Of a DNA stretch of 61,027 bases, positions 52,838 to 61,027 are shown piece after piece. The notes under the pieces were generated by a model. That model worked only from the letters and a program-made list of their open reading frames with translations. It was not told the DNA's origin and made no database searches. Position 1 is the stretch's first letter, and each line of letters begins with the position of its first letter. This DNA is from Burkholderiales bacterium (lineage in GTDB: Bacteria; Pseudomonadota; Gammaproteobacteria; Burkholderiales; Burkholderiaceae): contig JAMFSK010000031.1 of the NCBI GenBank assembly GCA_026225235.1, positions 1 through 61,027 on the forward strand, given 5' to 3'. A program made the position numbers and the translations under genes.

Positions 52838-53422
52838 ATGCAAAGACGGGACTTTTTCCTGAAATCAAGCCTGGCGGTCGCAGCGCTCACAGTTGCGCTC
52901 GCAGGCTGCACAGCCACGACCAATACCGGCGCGAATAACGACACATCGCAGGAACGCCAGAGCATCAACTCGTCGGTCGATGCAACGCTGGGCAAGCTCT
53001 ATACGCAAGTTAGCGGTTCGCGTGAACTCGTCTCGAAAGCGCGTGGCATCCTGGTGTTCCCGGACGTCGTGAAGGCCGGCTTTATCGTCGGTGGACAATA
53101 CGGCCAAGGCGCACTGAAGGTAGGCGGCACGACCACGGGTTACTACAGCACGACGGCGGTGTCGGTCGGCTTGCAAGCTGGTGCACAATCGAAGTCGCTG
53201 ATTTTCCTGTTCATGACCCAGGATTCGCTCGATACCTTCCGTAACCGTGATGGCTGGTCGGCGGGTGCTGACGCGTCGGTGGCGGTGCTGAAGGTCGGCG
53301 CCAACGGCGCGGTCGATTCGACCACCGCAACGGCGCCGGTACAAGCTTTTGTGCTGACCAACGCCGGCCTGATGGCCGATCTGTCGGTCGATGGTACGAA
53401 GGTCTCGAAGCTGAAGCTGTAA
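52838..53422 (+). CDS. SYLF-domain (Ysc84-like) lipoprotein
   Basis: The 194-residue protein begins QRRDFFLKSSLAVAALTVALAGC. This is a lipoprotein signal (Cys24 in LAGC) that also carries a twin-arginine pattern (RRDFFLK), so export may be by Tat. The mature part is a SYLF domain (about residues 45-194), with ARGILVFPDVVKAGFIVGG and YYSTTAVSVGLQAGAQ. In other proteins the SYLF domain binds lipids; in proteobacteria its role is not known. AGGAGG-like sequence (ACGGAGG) stands 7 bases before the ATG. It is followed by the structured region at 53433-53629. Confidence 0.92.
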   Translation: MQRRDFFLKSSLAVAALTVALAGCTATTNTGANNDTSQERQSINSSVDATLGKLYTQVSGSRELVSKARGILVFPDVVKAGFIVGGQYGQGALKVGGTTTGYYSTTAVSVGLQAGAQSKSLIFLFMTQDSLDTFRNRDGWSAGADASVAVLKVGANGAVDSTTATAPVQAFVLTNAGLMADLSVDGTKVSKLKL

Positions 53423-53432
53423 GTTCGGCGAG

Positions 53433-53466
53433 GCGTTGACTCCGATCGTAAGACCGGAGTCGACGC
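53433..53466 (+). terminator. 12-bp stem-loop directly after the SYLF gene
   Basis: GCGTTGACTCCG (53433-53444) pairs with CGGAGTCGACGC (53455-53466), with one G-T pair and a 10-base loop. It begins 11 bases after the stop codon. No T run follows, so it may protect the 3' end of the mRNA rather than stop transcription. Confidence 0.55.
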
Positions 53467-53491
53467 TAAGAGAGTGCCTTGTCGTCAAGTC

Positions 53492-53568
53492 CAATTCGAC
53501 CGGTATGCGTGGCTGGGGCCATGACATGGGCCCTGAATCGGGCCCATGAACGCATACCGGTCGGTTGG
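53492..53568. ncRNA. Nested hairpin, candidate structured RNA
   Basis: The outer arms (53492-53510 and 53550-53568) pair over about 18 bases, including the exact block CGACCGGTATGCGT, with one bulge and one mismatch. Inside lies a perfect 8-bp hairpin, ATGGGCCC (53526-53533) with GGGCCCAT (53540-53547). An intrinsic terminator follows 19 bases later. It could be a small RNA or a 3' UTR element; expression is not shown. Confidence 0.4.
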
Positions 53569-53586
53569 ACCCCGCCGGCATAGACG

Positions 53587-53629
53587 AAAAAGAGCCCGAC
53601 GAGCATGATGCTTCGTCGGGCTCTTTTTT
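53587..53629. terminator. Strong bidirectional intrinsic terminator
   Basis: The arms AAAAGAGCCCGACGA and TCGTCGGGCTCTTTT are perfect complements around a short loop that can also form base pairs, and six T end the plus-strand side. The A run on the other side gives a U tail for minus-strand transcripts. It separates the convergent SYLF and glycosyltransferase genes. Confidence 0.9.
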
Positions 53630-53785
53630 AGCGAGTCGCCCCTATGCCATTGCATCGACGCACCAACCGGGTCCACGCTCTGCTCCAGCGGACCTTCCAG
53701 GTCTTCGGCACGCGTGCGGATCGTGCCGGCGCGCCGCGTCGCAGCGGCACGGGCAAGACCCGCGGGTTCGCGGGCCTGTTTCGGG

Positions 53786-54856
53786 TCAGGGGTTCGGCGC
53801 GCCGTCGACGACCTTGAAACGCGAGCGCTTCTGCGCGCGAATCACGGTGTTATAGGCGTCGATGTATTGCTCCGCCATCCGGCGCGAGGTGAAGCGCTCG
53901 TCAAAGCGCGCCCGCACGCGTTCACGCGACAAGGTGTGAAGCCGGTTGACCGCGGCCACTGCACCGATCTCGTCTTCGACCACGAAGCCCGAAATCCCCT
54001 CATCGATTACTTCCGGTACTGAACCGCGGTTGAATGCGATCACCGGCGTGCCACATGCCATCGCTTCGATCATGACCAGACCAAAAGGCTCCGGCCAGTC
54101 GATCGGAAACAGCAGCGCATGCGCGCCCGACAGGAAAGTCGCCTTGTCCTTGTCGGCGATCTCACCGATGTATTCGACGTGAGGAAGGTCGAACAGCGGC
54201 TTGATCTCGTTTTCGAAATATTCGCGATCGGCCGAATCGATCTTGGCCGCGACCTTGATCTTCATCCCACACTTGCCAGCGATCCGGATCGCTGTGTCGA
54301 CACGCTTTTCCGGCGAGATCCGGCCGAGAAAGGCCAGGTATTCCTGCTTGACGGGTTGCGGCGTATAGAGCGTTTCGGGCAGGCCGTGGTAGACCGTGGT
54401 CAGCCATTTGGCCTGCGGCAGCGGATGGCGCTGGCTGTCCGAAATCGATACGACCGCGGCATTGCTGAACACATCGAATACGGGCTGTTGTTCGGGCAGG
54501 TCGAGCCGGCCGTGCAACGTGGTGATAAACGGTGTTTCCTGACGACCGAACAGCGAGAACGAGTAATAGTCCATGTGAAAATGGAGCACATCGAACTGGT
54601 CAGCCATGCGGCGCACGCGTTCCATCAGCAGCATGTGGGGGGCGATGCGGTCCCGAATGCCCGGGTCTAGCCGCAATGCGCGGGGCCAGACTGCTTCGAG
54701 CTTGCCGCTGGTTTGCGAATCGCCGCTCGCGAACAGCGTCACGTCATGGCCAAGGTCGACTAGCGCTTCTGTGATGTAGGACACCACCCGTTCGGTTCCC
54801 CCGTACAACTTGGGCGGGACGGACTCGGTCAGCGGCGCGACTTGCGCGATTCTCAT
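53786..54856 (-). CDS. Glycosyltransferase family 4
   Basis: The 356-residue enzyme has the GT-B fold. The N-terminus RIAQVAPLTESVPPKLYGGTERVVSYI holds the acceptor-site Gly-rich segment, and the C-terminal domain has the donor motif EPFGLVMIEAMACGTPVIAFNRGSVPEVI, with the Glu pair of family 4 retaining enzymes. It would transfer a sugar from a nucleotide donor in the cytoplasm; acceptor and product are unknown. The ATG at 54856 has GGAG 7 bases upstream; the longer frame to 54958 lacks support. It lies 185 bases downstream of the trehalose-phosphate synthase gene on the same strand. Confidence 0.9.
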   Translation of the reverse strand: MRIAQVAPLTESVPPKLYGGTERVVSYITEALVDLGHDVTLFASGDSQTSGKLEAVWPRALRLDPGIRDRIAPHMLLMERVRRMADQFDVLHFHMDYYSFSLFGRQETPFITTLHGRLDLPEQQPVFDVFSNAAVVSISDSQRHPLPQAKWLTTVYHGLPETLYTPQPVKQEYLAFLGRISPEKRVDTAIRIAGKCGMKIKVAAKIDSADREYFENEIKPLFDLPHVEYIGEIADKDKATFLSGAHALLFPIDWPEPFGLVMIEAMACGTPVIAFNRGSVPEVIDEGISGFVVEDEIGAVAAVNRLHTLSRERVRARFDERFTSRRMAEQYIDAYNTVIRAQKRSRFKVVDGAPNP

Positions 54857-55041
54857 TTCATGTCTCCAGAACAGGGCGGCGAGCCCGGACGCTTGCCGAT
54901 GCAAAAGTCGGCCATTATCACTGAACCCACCGCGCCGTGGCGCAGATTTATTAGACAACGGTGCCGCCCTGCCAGCCCGACGGACCCCTTGTGAACCTCA
55001 AAGATGAGCGCTAGCGACGCGCCAACCCGTATCTTACAATC

Positions 55042-56631
55042 TCATTCGAACGCCCCGGGCCGCCGTACGGTTGACCGCCGAGTTGAACGGGATCCTGCCG
55101 GGTGGGGCTGAGTCGCCGGCTGCGGGGCAGGTGCATCCTGGCCATGACCCTCGGTCTGGTGGGTTGCATCCCGAACCACCCCCGGGTGAGTCGAGCCGCC
55201 CTTTGGCTTCGATTCCAACTGGTCCCCCTCCGGGTCGGCCACCGCTTCACCCACTTCCACCCCACGCAAATCGGCGATGAAGCTGTCGCGCCACACCCCA
55301 AGATCGTTCTTGCGCAGCACCGCCAGCATATCGGCATGGCGCTCGCGACGTTCAGCAAGCGGCATCTCGAATGCGCGCGCCAGCGCTTCCGCCATCCCAA
55401 CGGTATCGTGGGGCGTGACCAGTAGCGCGCTCGTGAGCTCTGAGGCCGCCCCCGCGAAACGCGAGAGCACCAGCACACCGGGGTCTTCCGGGTCTTGCGC
55501 CGCCACGTACTCCTTGGCCACGAGGTTCATGCCGTCGCGCAAGGGCGTAACGAACCCCACTTGCGAGGCGCGGAACAGCGACATCAGGAGCCACCGGTCA
55601 AAGCGACGATTGAGATAGCGGATCGGCGTCCATTCGAGATTGGCAAAGCGGCCATTGATGCGCCCTGCCTCCGACTCGAGCGATTCGCGAATCTGCTGAT
55701 AGGACTGCACATCGGAACGCGTCGGTGGGGCGACCTGGACCAGGCTCACCTGGCCCTGCCAGTGAGGGGCGGTCTCGAGCAGGGTTTCGAATGCGCGAAA
55801 GCGTTCGACCAGCCCTTTCGAATAATCGAGCCGGTCGACGCTGACTGCCATCTTGCGGCCGTGCAAATTGGTGCGCAGCTCCCTGACCTGTTTGCGATCG
55901 ACATAGCGCATCGCTTGGGTCGCAATATGGTCCGGGAAGACCCCGATCCGGTAGACCTTGGCGACAATTCGCCGGCCATAGGCCATCCACTCGCCGCTCG
56001 GCAGCAAGCTGCCCTTGGCGTAACGAACCAGATAGTCCGTGAACGCGGTCAGGTCCGTTTCCGTCTGAAAGCCGACCACGTCGTAACTGCAAAGCCCACG
56101 CACGAGTTCCTCGTGGGGCGGTACATTGAGCAAGACCTGAGGGGTCGGAAACGGGGTATGCAGGAAAAAGCCCAGTCGGTTGCGCACGCCTGCGTCCCGC
56201 AGAGCTTCCGCAAAGGGGATCAGGTGATAGTCGTGAACCCAGATCAGGTCATCCGGCTGCAGCAGAGGGATCAGCTTGTGGGCGAGCCACGCATTGACGC
56301 GGCGATAGCCGCCGTACTCCTGGCGATCGTAGTGCGCCAGGTCATTGCGGTAGTGGAACACCGGCCACAAGGTGTTGTTCGAGAAACCGCGGTAGTACTG
56401 GTCGTAGTCCTTGCGCGCAAGCGGCAAGGTGGCAAACGTCACCGAGCCGTCGCGCTGGATGCTCGGGCTCGCGTTATAGGCGGCTTCGCCGCCGATCTCA
56501 CCGCTCCAGCCAAACCAGATCCCGCCGCCGTCGCGCAGCGCGCTGAACAGGCCCACGGCCAAGCCGCCCGATGAGCCCTTGGTTTCGGATGGTGTGGCCA
56601 CCCGATTCGACACTACAACAAGACGGCTCAT
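55042..56631 (-). CDS. otsA: Trehalose-6-phosphate synthase (GT20)
   Basis: The 529-residue enzyme joins UDP-glucose and glucose-6-phosphate. Recognisable motifs are SRLVVVSNRV at the start, WVHDYHLIPFAE, FFLHTPFPTPQ, DRLDYSKG and LRDGMNLVAKEYVA. The last 65 residues are a low-complexity Pro/Gln/Arg tail absent from E. coli OtsA. No otsB phosphatase is adjacent. The ATG at 56631 has AGGAG 9 bases upstream. With the GT4 gene downstream and the two glucan hydrolases 15 kb away, the region has several alpha-glucan and trehalose enzymes. Confidence 0.95.
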   Translation of the reverse strand: MSRLVVVSNRVATPSETKGSSGGLAVGLFSALRDGGGIWFGWSGEIGGEAAYNASPSIQRDGSVTFATLPLARKDYDQYYRGFSNNTLWPVFHYRNDLAHYDRQEYGGYRRVNAWLAHKLIPLLQPDDLIWVHDYHLIPFAEALRDAGVRNRLGFFLHTPFPTPQVLLNVPPHEELVRGLCSYDVVGFQTETDLTAFTDYLVRYAKGSLLPSGEWMAYGRRIVAKVYRIGVFPDHIATQAMRYVDRKQVRELRTNLHGRKMAVSVDRLDYSKGLVERFRAFETLLETAPHWQGQVSLVQVAPPTRSDVQSYQQIRESLESEAGRINGRFANLEWTPIRYLNRRFDRWLLMSLFRASQVGFVTPLRDGMNLVAKEYVAAQDPEDPGVLVLSRFAGAASELTSALLVTPHDTVGMAEALARAFEMPLAERRERHADMLAVLRKNDLGVWRDSFIADLRGVEVGEAVADPEGDQLESKPKGGSTHPGVVRDATHQTEGHGQDAPAPQPATQPHPAGSRSTRRSTVRRPGAFE

Positions 56632-56799
56632 TGCTACCGGCTCCTTCGCGCCCATCGCAGCCTCCGCCGGATGGCGCAGCTCAGCGATGCAAGCACCTTG
56701 CGGTCCTGTAGCGAAAAGCGTTCCCGGTCAGATCTTCACAGACCGCACGTCGCTCTCAGTCACCCGCACATTATCCGCGCGGCGCGAGCGAGCGGCCTG

Positions 56800-57156
56800 C
56801 TACTCGGCGACTTTACAGGCGTAGGTCGAACCCAGGCCCAGAGCGACGACCGTGCTAGCGTTGTACTCGAGCTTGTCACTATTGTCGTTCGCCCAATGGC
56901 GCACGGCATCGGTCATCTCGTCGGGCGTGGTCCCTACCGGCAAGCAGAAATACTGTCCGACGCGCGGACCGGTCGTCCCCCCGATCGCTTCGATGGTGTT
57001 GTATGCCCCATCGGCGGCCCCTTCGATATAGGCCTGGCATGCGCTCTTGGAGGGCACATCCGTCCGATTGCAAAGTTTGACGAGATCGGTCCCGGTAAAC
57101 GCGGCAGCCGTCAATGGCAAACCGAGCGCACACGTGCAGAGCAAGGCCCGCAGCAT
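56800..57156 (-). CDS. Rap1a/Tai immunity-like secreted protein
   Basis: The 118-residue protein has a signal peptide (cleavage after LTAAA, about residue 19) and four cysteines in the mature part, which would form two disulfides. The block LVKLCNR...CQAYIEGAADG fits the Rap1a/Tai family, whose founding members neutralise type VI effectors in the periplasm. Many family members stand alone in proteobacterial genomes with unknown roles, and no effector gene is adjacent here. The ATG at 57156 is preceded by AAAGGA about 6 bases upstream. Confidence 0.75.
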   Translation of the reverse strand: MLRALLCTCALGLPLTAAAFTGTDLVKLCNRTDVPSKSACQAYIEGAADGAYNTIEAIGGTTGPRVGQYFCLPVGTTPDEMTDAVRHWANDNSDKLEYNASTVVALGLGSTYACKVAE

Positions 57157-57345
57157 GGAATGTCCTTTCGTTTTCGTATTTGATTTTGTGGGGCCATCGC
57201 CCGCTTGCCCCTCTTGCTTTTACCGACTCCACCGTCTGCCATGCGCGACCTCAGCGTCGACGCTTCCCCGGTTCCGATGTGCCGGCGGCCGGCATGCCGG
57301 CCCACCACCCTGTCAATACCCTGCCTATGCCGCCCGCCAGGCTGC

Positions 57346-58101
57346 TTATTGCGCGGCCGACGCACCTGTCGCCGGCGCCGCATTTGATACCCCGGCAGGC
57401 TTACCGGCTCCCATGTTGGCGAGACGTTTAGACAGGCCATCGGCAATATCGCTTTGTTTGTAGCGTTTGGCAATATCGACCGCATTCAAACCGAGCTGAT
57501 TTTTGATACTCAAGTCCGCGCCCTCGTCGAGCAGCAGCTTCACGGTCGTGATATGGCCGGCCGCCGCCGCCATCATCAGCGGCGTCGAACCATTCGGCGA
57601 ACCCGCGTCGATGTAGGCCGAATGATCGAGCAGCAGCTTGACGATCGCATCGTCGCCACCGCTTGCCGCATAGTGCAGCGGCGTCCATCCCTTCTTGTTG
57701 ATTTCCGCTTCCTTGTCGATGAGCAACTGAACCATCGGCTGGTCCATGTTGATCGCCGCCATCATCAGCGCATTCTCGCCGGCCGGATCGAGCGCGTCGA
57801 GGTCCGTGTCGGGGTTCTCGGCAAGTGCCGCCACCACGCTGTCGGCCTTGTACTTCGCGGCATAGACGATCAGCGGCATGCCATGTTCATCGACGGCGTT
57901 CGGGCTCTCGCCGTTCTTGATGTAATCCTTGACTCGGGCCGCATAGTCCAGCTGGGCCGCGCGCACCATCTCACCGCTCATCACCGGCGCCGGCGCAGCC
58001 GCCGGAGCGGAGGCCGACGCGGCAGGGGCGGCCTGCGCAAGCGCAGTCGAGGCGGCGCAACCGAGCAGACCAGCAAGCAACATTGAGCGGACAGACTTCA
58101 T
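57346..58101 (-). CDS. Secreted ankyrin-repeat protein
   Basis: The 251-residue protein starts with a signal peptide (MLLAGLLGCAASTALAQA, cleavage after about residue 23) and an Ala/Pro-rich linker. Five ankyrin units follow (about residues 65-235), for example KGWTPLHYAASGGDDAIVKLLLDHSAY and NGSTPLMMAAAAGHITTVKLLLDEGAD. It should act in the periplasm by protein binding. In Burkholderia an ankyrin gene next to tatD and holB is common; its partner is unknown. The C-terminus is again Ala-rich. Confidence 0.9.
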   Translation of the reverse strand: MKSVRSMLLAGLLGCAASTALAQAAPAASASAPAAAPAPVMSGEMVRAAQLDYAARVKDYIKNGESPNAVDEHGMPLIVYAAKYKADSVVAALAENPDTDLDALDPAGENALMMAAINMDQPMVQLLIDKEAEINKKGWTPLHYAASGGDDAIVKLLLDHSAYIDAGSPNGSTPLMMAAAAGHITTVKLLLDEGADLSIKNQLGLNAVDIAKRYKQSDIADGLSKRLANMGAGKPAGVSNAAPATGASAAQ

Positions 58102-58153
58102 TGATTACCTCAAGTAAGTTCTACAGTGATTTGAATAAAAAGGCTTTTCCCTT

Positions 58154-58939
58154 CTAAGCCGGGACCGCGCTGGCGAACAAGCGGAAGAAATTGTCCGTGG
58201 TTGCCGCGCCCAGGGCGGCTTCATCCAGCCCGCGCAGGCCGGCGATGAATCGTCCGACATGGCTCACATGCGCAGGTTCATTGGTTTTGCCGCGATACGG
58301 CACCGGCGCGAGATAAGGCGAATCGGTTTCGATCAGCAGCCGCTCGAGCGGCACACGCCGGGCGACGTCCTGCACATTGGCAGCGCTCTTGAACGTGACG
58401 ATGCCCGACAGCGAGATATGGAAGTTGAGCGCAAGCGCCTGCTCGGCCACCGGCCAAGGTTCCGTAAAACAATGCATGACCCCGCCCGCCTGCTCGGCCC
58501 CTTCTTCCCGCATGAGCCGGATTGTGTCCGCGGAAGACGCCCGAGTGTGGATGATCAGCGGCTTGCCGGCCTGCCGTGCCGCCCGAATGTGCGTGCGGAA
58601 GCGTTCGCGCTGCCATTCCATCTCGTCGAGGGTGCGGCCTTCGAGACGGTAGTAATCGAGCCCGGTCTCGCCGATCGCAACAATCTTCGGGTGCTCTGCA
58701 TACTCGACGAGCTCCGCGACGCTCGGCTCGCGCGTGTTCTCGTGGTCGGGATGCACGCCGACTGAGGCAAACAGGTTGTCGTGCTGTTCGGCCAGCGCGA
58801 GCAGGGCCGGAAAGCTGTCGAGATCGACGCTCGCGAGCAAGGCATGGCTCACGCGCTGCTCGCGCATGTGGTCAAGCAACTCGGGTAGCCGCTCAACGAG
58901 GCCCTCGAAATAGATATGGCAATGCGAATCGACAAACAT
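58154..58939 (-). CDS. tatD: TatD-family metal-dependent DNase/hydrolase
   Basis: The 261-residue enzyme has the amidohydrolase-like TIM barrel. Metal ligands are in DSHCHI (residues 4-9), GETGLDYYR, IIHTRAS, MHCFTE and IETDSPYLAP. Family members are 3'-5' nucleases with possible roles in DNA repair. It sits between the secreted ankyrin gene and the GNAT and holB genes on one strand, probably in one operon with tmk and holB. Confidence 0.94.
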   Translation of the reverse strand: MFVDSHCHIYFEGLVERLPELLDHMREQRVSHALLASVDLDSFPALLALAEQHDNLFASVGVHPDHENTREPSVAELVEYAEHPKIVAIGETGLDYYRLEGRTLDEMEWQRERFRTHIRAARQAGKPLIIHTRASSADTIRLMREEGAEQAGGVMHCFTEPWPVAEQALALNFHISLSGIVTFKSAANVQDVARRVPLERLLIETDSPYLAPVPYRGKTNEPAHVSHVGRFIAGLRGLDEAALGAATTDNFFRLFASAVPA

Positions 58940-58967
58940 GAAGGTTCCGTATCAGACAGTCAGACGT

Positions 58968-59468
58968 TTAGCCGGTCAGCCGCAAGCCGAGGATCACAAG
59001 GTCGCGTTCGACGCCATCGAGGTTCGCCACGCGGGGCAGCACGCCCCACTCGTGAAAACCGAAACGGCGGAACAACTTGAGACTCGGTTCGTTGTGACCG
59101 AAGATGAATCCCAACGCGCTCTGAATACCCAGCCCCGGCGCGTGTTCAAGCGCCTGGGCCAGCATCGCGGCGCCGAAGCCCTGACCGCGCGCGTTTTCAT
59201 CAAGATAAATGCTTATCTCCGCGGTCGCCAAGTAGGCCGGTCGGCCATAAAAGTCGGAAAAACTCAGCCAGCCGACCATCTGGCCTTCGTTTTCAACCAT
59301 CCAGAGTGGACGACGCGCGGGCACATGGGCGTCGAACCACGCACGACGGCTGTCGACCGAAACGGGCTCGAGGTCCGCCGTGACGAGCCGCGAAGGGATG
59401 GTCGAGTTGTAGATGGCCACGATTGTTGGCAGGTCCGCGAGTGTCGCGTCGCGAAAAGTCAGGTTCAT
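58968..59468 (-). CDS. GNAT acetyltransferase, phosphinothricin-acetyltransferase-like
   Basis: The 166-residue enzyme has the GNAT fold: an N-terminal [18 protein letters not shown], the acetyl-CoA loop [12 protein letters not shown] (about residue 100) and [19 protein letters not shown]. This is the pattern of the PAT/BAR and MddA group, which acetylates phosphinothricin, methionine sulfoximine or similar amines. The real substrate is unknown. It lies between tatD and holB on the same strand, an insertion into an otherwise common gene order. Confidence 0.88.
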   Translation of the reverse strand: MNLTFRDATLADLPTIVAIYNSTIPSRLVTADLEPVSVDSRRAWFDAHVPARRPLWMVENEGQMVGWLSFSDFYGRPAYLATAEISIYLDENARGQGFGAAMLAQALEHAPGLGIQSALGFIFGHNEPSLKLFRRFGFHEWGVLPRVANLDGVERDLVILGLRLTG

Positions 59469-59533
59469 CGAGTGCGGTATTCCGTTCAGATCGTAAAAAA
59501 ATGCAGTGAGCCGGACGGCTCATTCAGTCTTGC

Positions 59534-60604
59534 TCATTCGGTGTCGAACAGCTTGCGGTATCCGGCGAACAGCGATTCGAACACGAGCCGCGTGTTGAGC
59601 GGGTGATTTTCCACTGCGCGCTGGTTCACCACCGTGCGCCAGAACGTGGCCAGGGCGGTCGGCTCAACGGCGTTCGCGCAACGTTCGAGCGCCTTGCCCG
59701 CATCGGGGAAATAGCGCGGGCGCCCTGCGTTCTGCTGGGCACTGAGGTCGTAGAGCCAGCGCTGCATCCAGCCCAGCACCAGGGGCACTGCGGTTTTCTG
59801 CAGCGTCTCGCCGCACGCAAAGGCGTCGCAGCCCACGCCTGCGGCCAGCTGGCCGAGTGTAAAGCGCCGTAACGTCGCGTGCTCGGCGTCGCGGGCGATC
59901 GCCAGCGCGGCCAGCGGCGCACCGCCGGCCTCCGCGAGCGTCTGCGCCGCTTGCTTGTCGCCTCCTTCGATGCCTTGTTCTACCAGCCAGCGCCGTGCCG
60001 CCGCCGGCTCGGGTGTGGCGAGCGGCCATTGGCGGCAGCGGCTGATGACGGTCGGCAGAAGTCGGTCGATCCGCTGCGTCACGAGCAGGAAGCAGACGCC
60101 CGCGGTCGGTTCCTCAAGCGTCTTGAGCAGCGCATTCGAAGCCGCCGTATTCAGCGCTTCAGCCGGATAGAGCAGCACGACCCGGGCGCCACCACGATGC
60201 GCGCCGAGCGCACAGAAGTCGAGTAAGGCTCGAACCTGCTCGATCTTGATTTCCTTGCTCAGCGTCTTGGTCTTCTTGCCGCCTTCCTTGCCGTCGTCTG
60301 CGTCGGCGGCACTATCGGCCGGCCCCGCCGCGCCGCCCCCCCCCGGATTCTCGGCTGCCATGCTCTCGGGGCAGACCACCCGGAAATCCGGATGGTTGCC
60401 CTGTGAGAACCACGTGCAGGCGACGCAATGACCGCAGGGCTGACCGTCCGCCGCAGGCGCTTCACAGAGCAGACCCTGCGCGAGATGACGGGCAAAGTCG
60501 ACCTTGCCCGTACCGGCGAGCCCGTGGAACAGCAGGGCATGCGGCCAGCTGGTGCGCAGGGTCTGGAGCTTGTGCCAATCATCATGCTGCCAGGGGTAGA
60601 TCAT
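59534..60604 (-). CDS. holB: DNA polymerase III delta-prime subunit
   Basis: The 356-residue clamp-loader subunit has HALLFHGLAGTGKVDFARHLAQG (P-loop, residues about 20-42) and the four zinc-binding cysteines in LLCEAPAADGQPCGHCVAC. The SRC motif appears as ISRCRQWPL. A Gly/Ala/Lys-rich insertion of about 40 residues near position 95 is characteristic of beta-proteobacterial proteins. It directly follows tmk on the same strand, the normal order. Confidence 0.95.
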   Translation of the reverse strand: MIYPWQHDDWHKLQTLRTSWPHALLFHGLAGTGKVDFARHLAQGLLCEAPAADGQPCGHCVACTWFSQGNHPDFRVVCPESMAAENPGGGGAAGPADSAADADDGKEGGKKTKTLSKEIKIEQVRALLDFCALGAHRGGARVVLLYPAEALNTAASNALLKTLEEPTAGVCFLLVTQRIDRLLPTVISRCRQWPLATPEPAAARRWLVEQGIEGGDKQAAQTLAEAGGAPLAALAIARDAEHATLRRFTLGQLAAGVGCDAFACGETLQKTAVPLVLGWMQRWLYDLSAQQNAGRPRYFPDAGKALERCANAVEPTALATFWRTVVNQRAVENHPLNTRLVFESLFAGYRKLFDTE

Positions 60605-60731
60605 CTATTCGTATATTAAATCAAGCGATTACGGGGAGTTTTGAAACTAATACATCAGATGCTGGTCGTCGTCCTCACACGGGATACTACGATTACAACG
60701 ACGATCTGGATTCAGAAATAAATATTTTGAA

Positions 60732-61027
60732 TCATATGTTTGAGACGATTTCCTCAAGTTTTTCTCGAATTTGAGAAATCGTCTGGGTCGCATCGATTAT
60801 CGCGAAACGTGACGGCGATTCGCCCGCGCGGCGCAGGTATTCAGCCCGTGTGCGCGCAAAGAAAGTGTCGGATTCCCGTTCGAACTTGTCAGGTTCGCGA
60901 GCCGCCCCGCGCCGTTCACTGGCGGTCTCGGTCGGAATGTCGAACAACACCGTCAGGTCAGGATGAAGCCCATGCTGGACCCACTGCTCGAGCGTCGCCA
61001 GTTTCGCGAGCGGCAGACCCCGGCCGC
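60732..61027 (-). CDS. tmk: Thymidylate kinase, C-terminal part (5' end beyond the window)
   Basis: Only the last 97 or so residues are present. They begin [33 protein letters not shown], with the LFD-P block, and continue to the RxE/Lid region ([19 protein letters not shown]), as in dTMP kinase, which makes dTDP. The start codon lies past base 61027. The 127-bp gap to holB has lower GC than the genes. Confidence 0.93.
   Translation of the reverse strand, partial: GRGLPLAKLATLEQWVQHGLHPDLTVLFDIPTETASERRGAAREPDKFERESDTFFARTRAEYLRRAGESPSRFAIIDATQTISQIREKLEEIVSNI

Larger units (their letters stand above)
53423..53785. other. Structured intergenic region between convergent genes
   Basis: These 363 bases separate the SYLF lipoprotein gene from the convergent glycosyltransferase gene. 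They contain three strong inverted-repeat structures in the first 210 bases (listed separately) and no recognisable coding sequence. The remainder (53631-53785) shows nothing I can identify. Confidence 0.7.

Overview
The window looks like the chromosome of a Burkholderiaceae bacterium (Burkholderia/Paraburkholderia type). The evidence is high-GC coding DNA, the tmk-holB-tatD-ankyrin order at the right end, a family-typical spread of LysR, LacI, GntR and MarR regulators, and many sugar and aromatic-acid catabolism genes. I see no rRNA, tRNA, CRISPR array, insertion sequence or phage gene. The assignment to family rests on gene content and order, not on a search.

Left third (1-26.4 kb): small catabolic modules, each beside its own regulator. 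A minus-strand set holds an S9 prolyl oligopeptidase (cut by the window edge), a mutarotase-fold protein and a rhamnonate-dehydratase-like enolase-superfamily enzyme. An Lrp regulator then faces an acetolactate synthase gene that is broken by a frameshift. A ycaQ/alkX DNA glycosylase follows. Next is a LacI-controlled module of GH42 beta-galactosidase, sugar-binding protein and two permeases. Agmatinase and a LysR regulator are divergent. A HAD phosphatase, a VanA-like Rieske oxygenase and its GntR regulator come next. A second GntR regulator is divergent from a second ABC module that ends in another enolase-superfamily enzyme. Neither ABC module has its own ATPase.

Middle (26.4-45.5 kb): a short-chain dehydrogenase remnant, a 1836-residue kinase-like/AAA/GAF/PAS/histidine-kinase hybrid, and an ankyrin protein. 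Then come a GH63-type glucosidase with a glycogen-debranching-type glucosidase, and a MarR-FUSC-DUF1656-HlyD-NodT efflux operon of the aromatic/fusaric acid type.

Right third (45.5-61 kb): hydroxypyruvate reductase overlapping a TRIC-type channel gene, EutBC ethanolamine ammonia-lyase behind a LacI regulator, a lone receiver protein, an unknown membrane protein, and a SYLF-domain lipoprotein followed by a strongly structured intergenic region. Then come a GT4 glycosyltransferase, trehalose-6-phosphate synthase, a Rap1a-like secreted protein, a secreted ankyrin protein, tatD, a GNAT acetyltransferase, holB and the 3' end of tmk.

The non-coding signals worth most attention are paired palindromic operators at three regulator genes, a SlyA-like operator in a promoter that predicts a leaderless MarR transcript, a perfect 15-bp intercistronic hairpin, two hexanucleotide repeat tracts, and a nested-hairpin region ending in an intrinsic terminator at about 53.43-53.63 kb. 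Nothing in the window is a clearly new multi-gene system. The best candidates for undescribed biology are the structured intergenic region, the hybrid pseudokinase-like sensor, and an enolase-superfamily enzyme without the usual His-Asp dyad.
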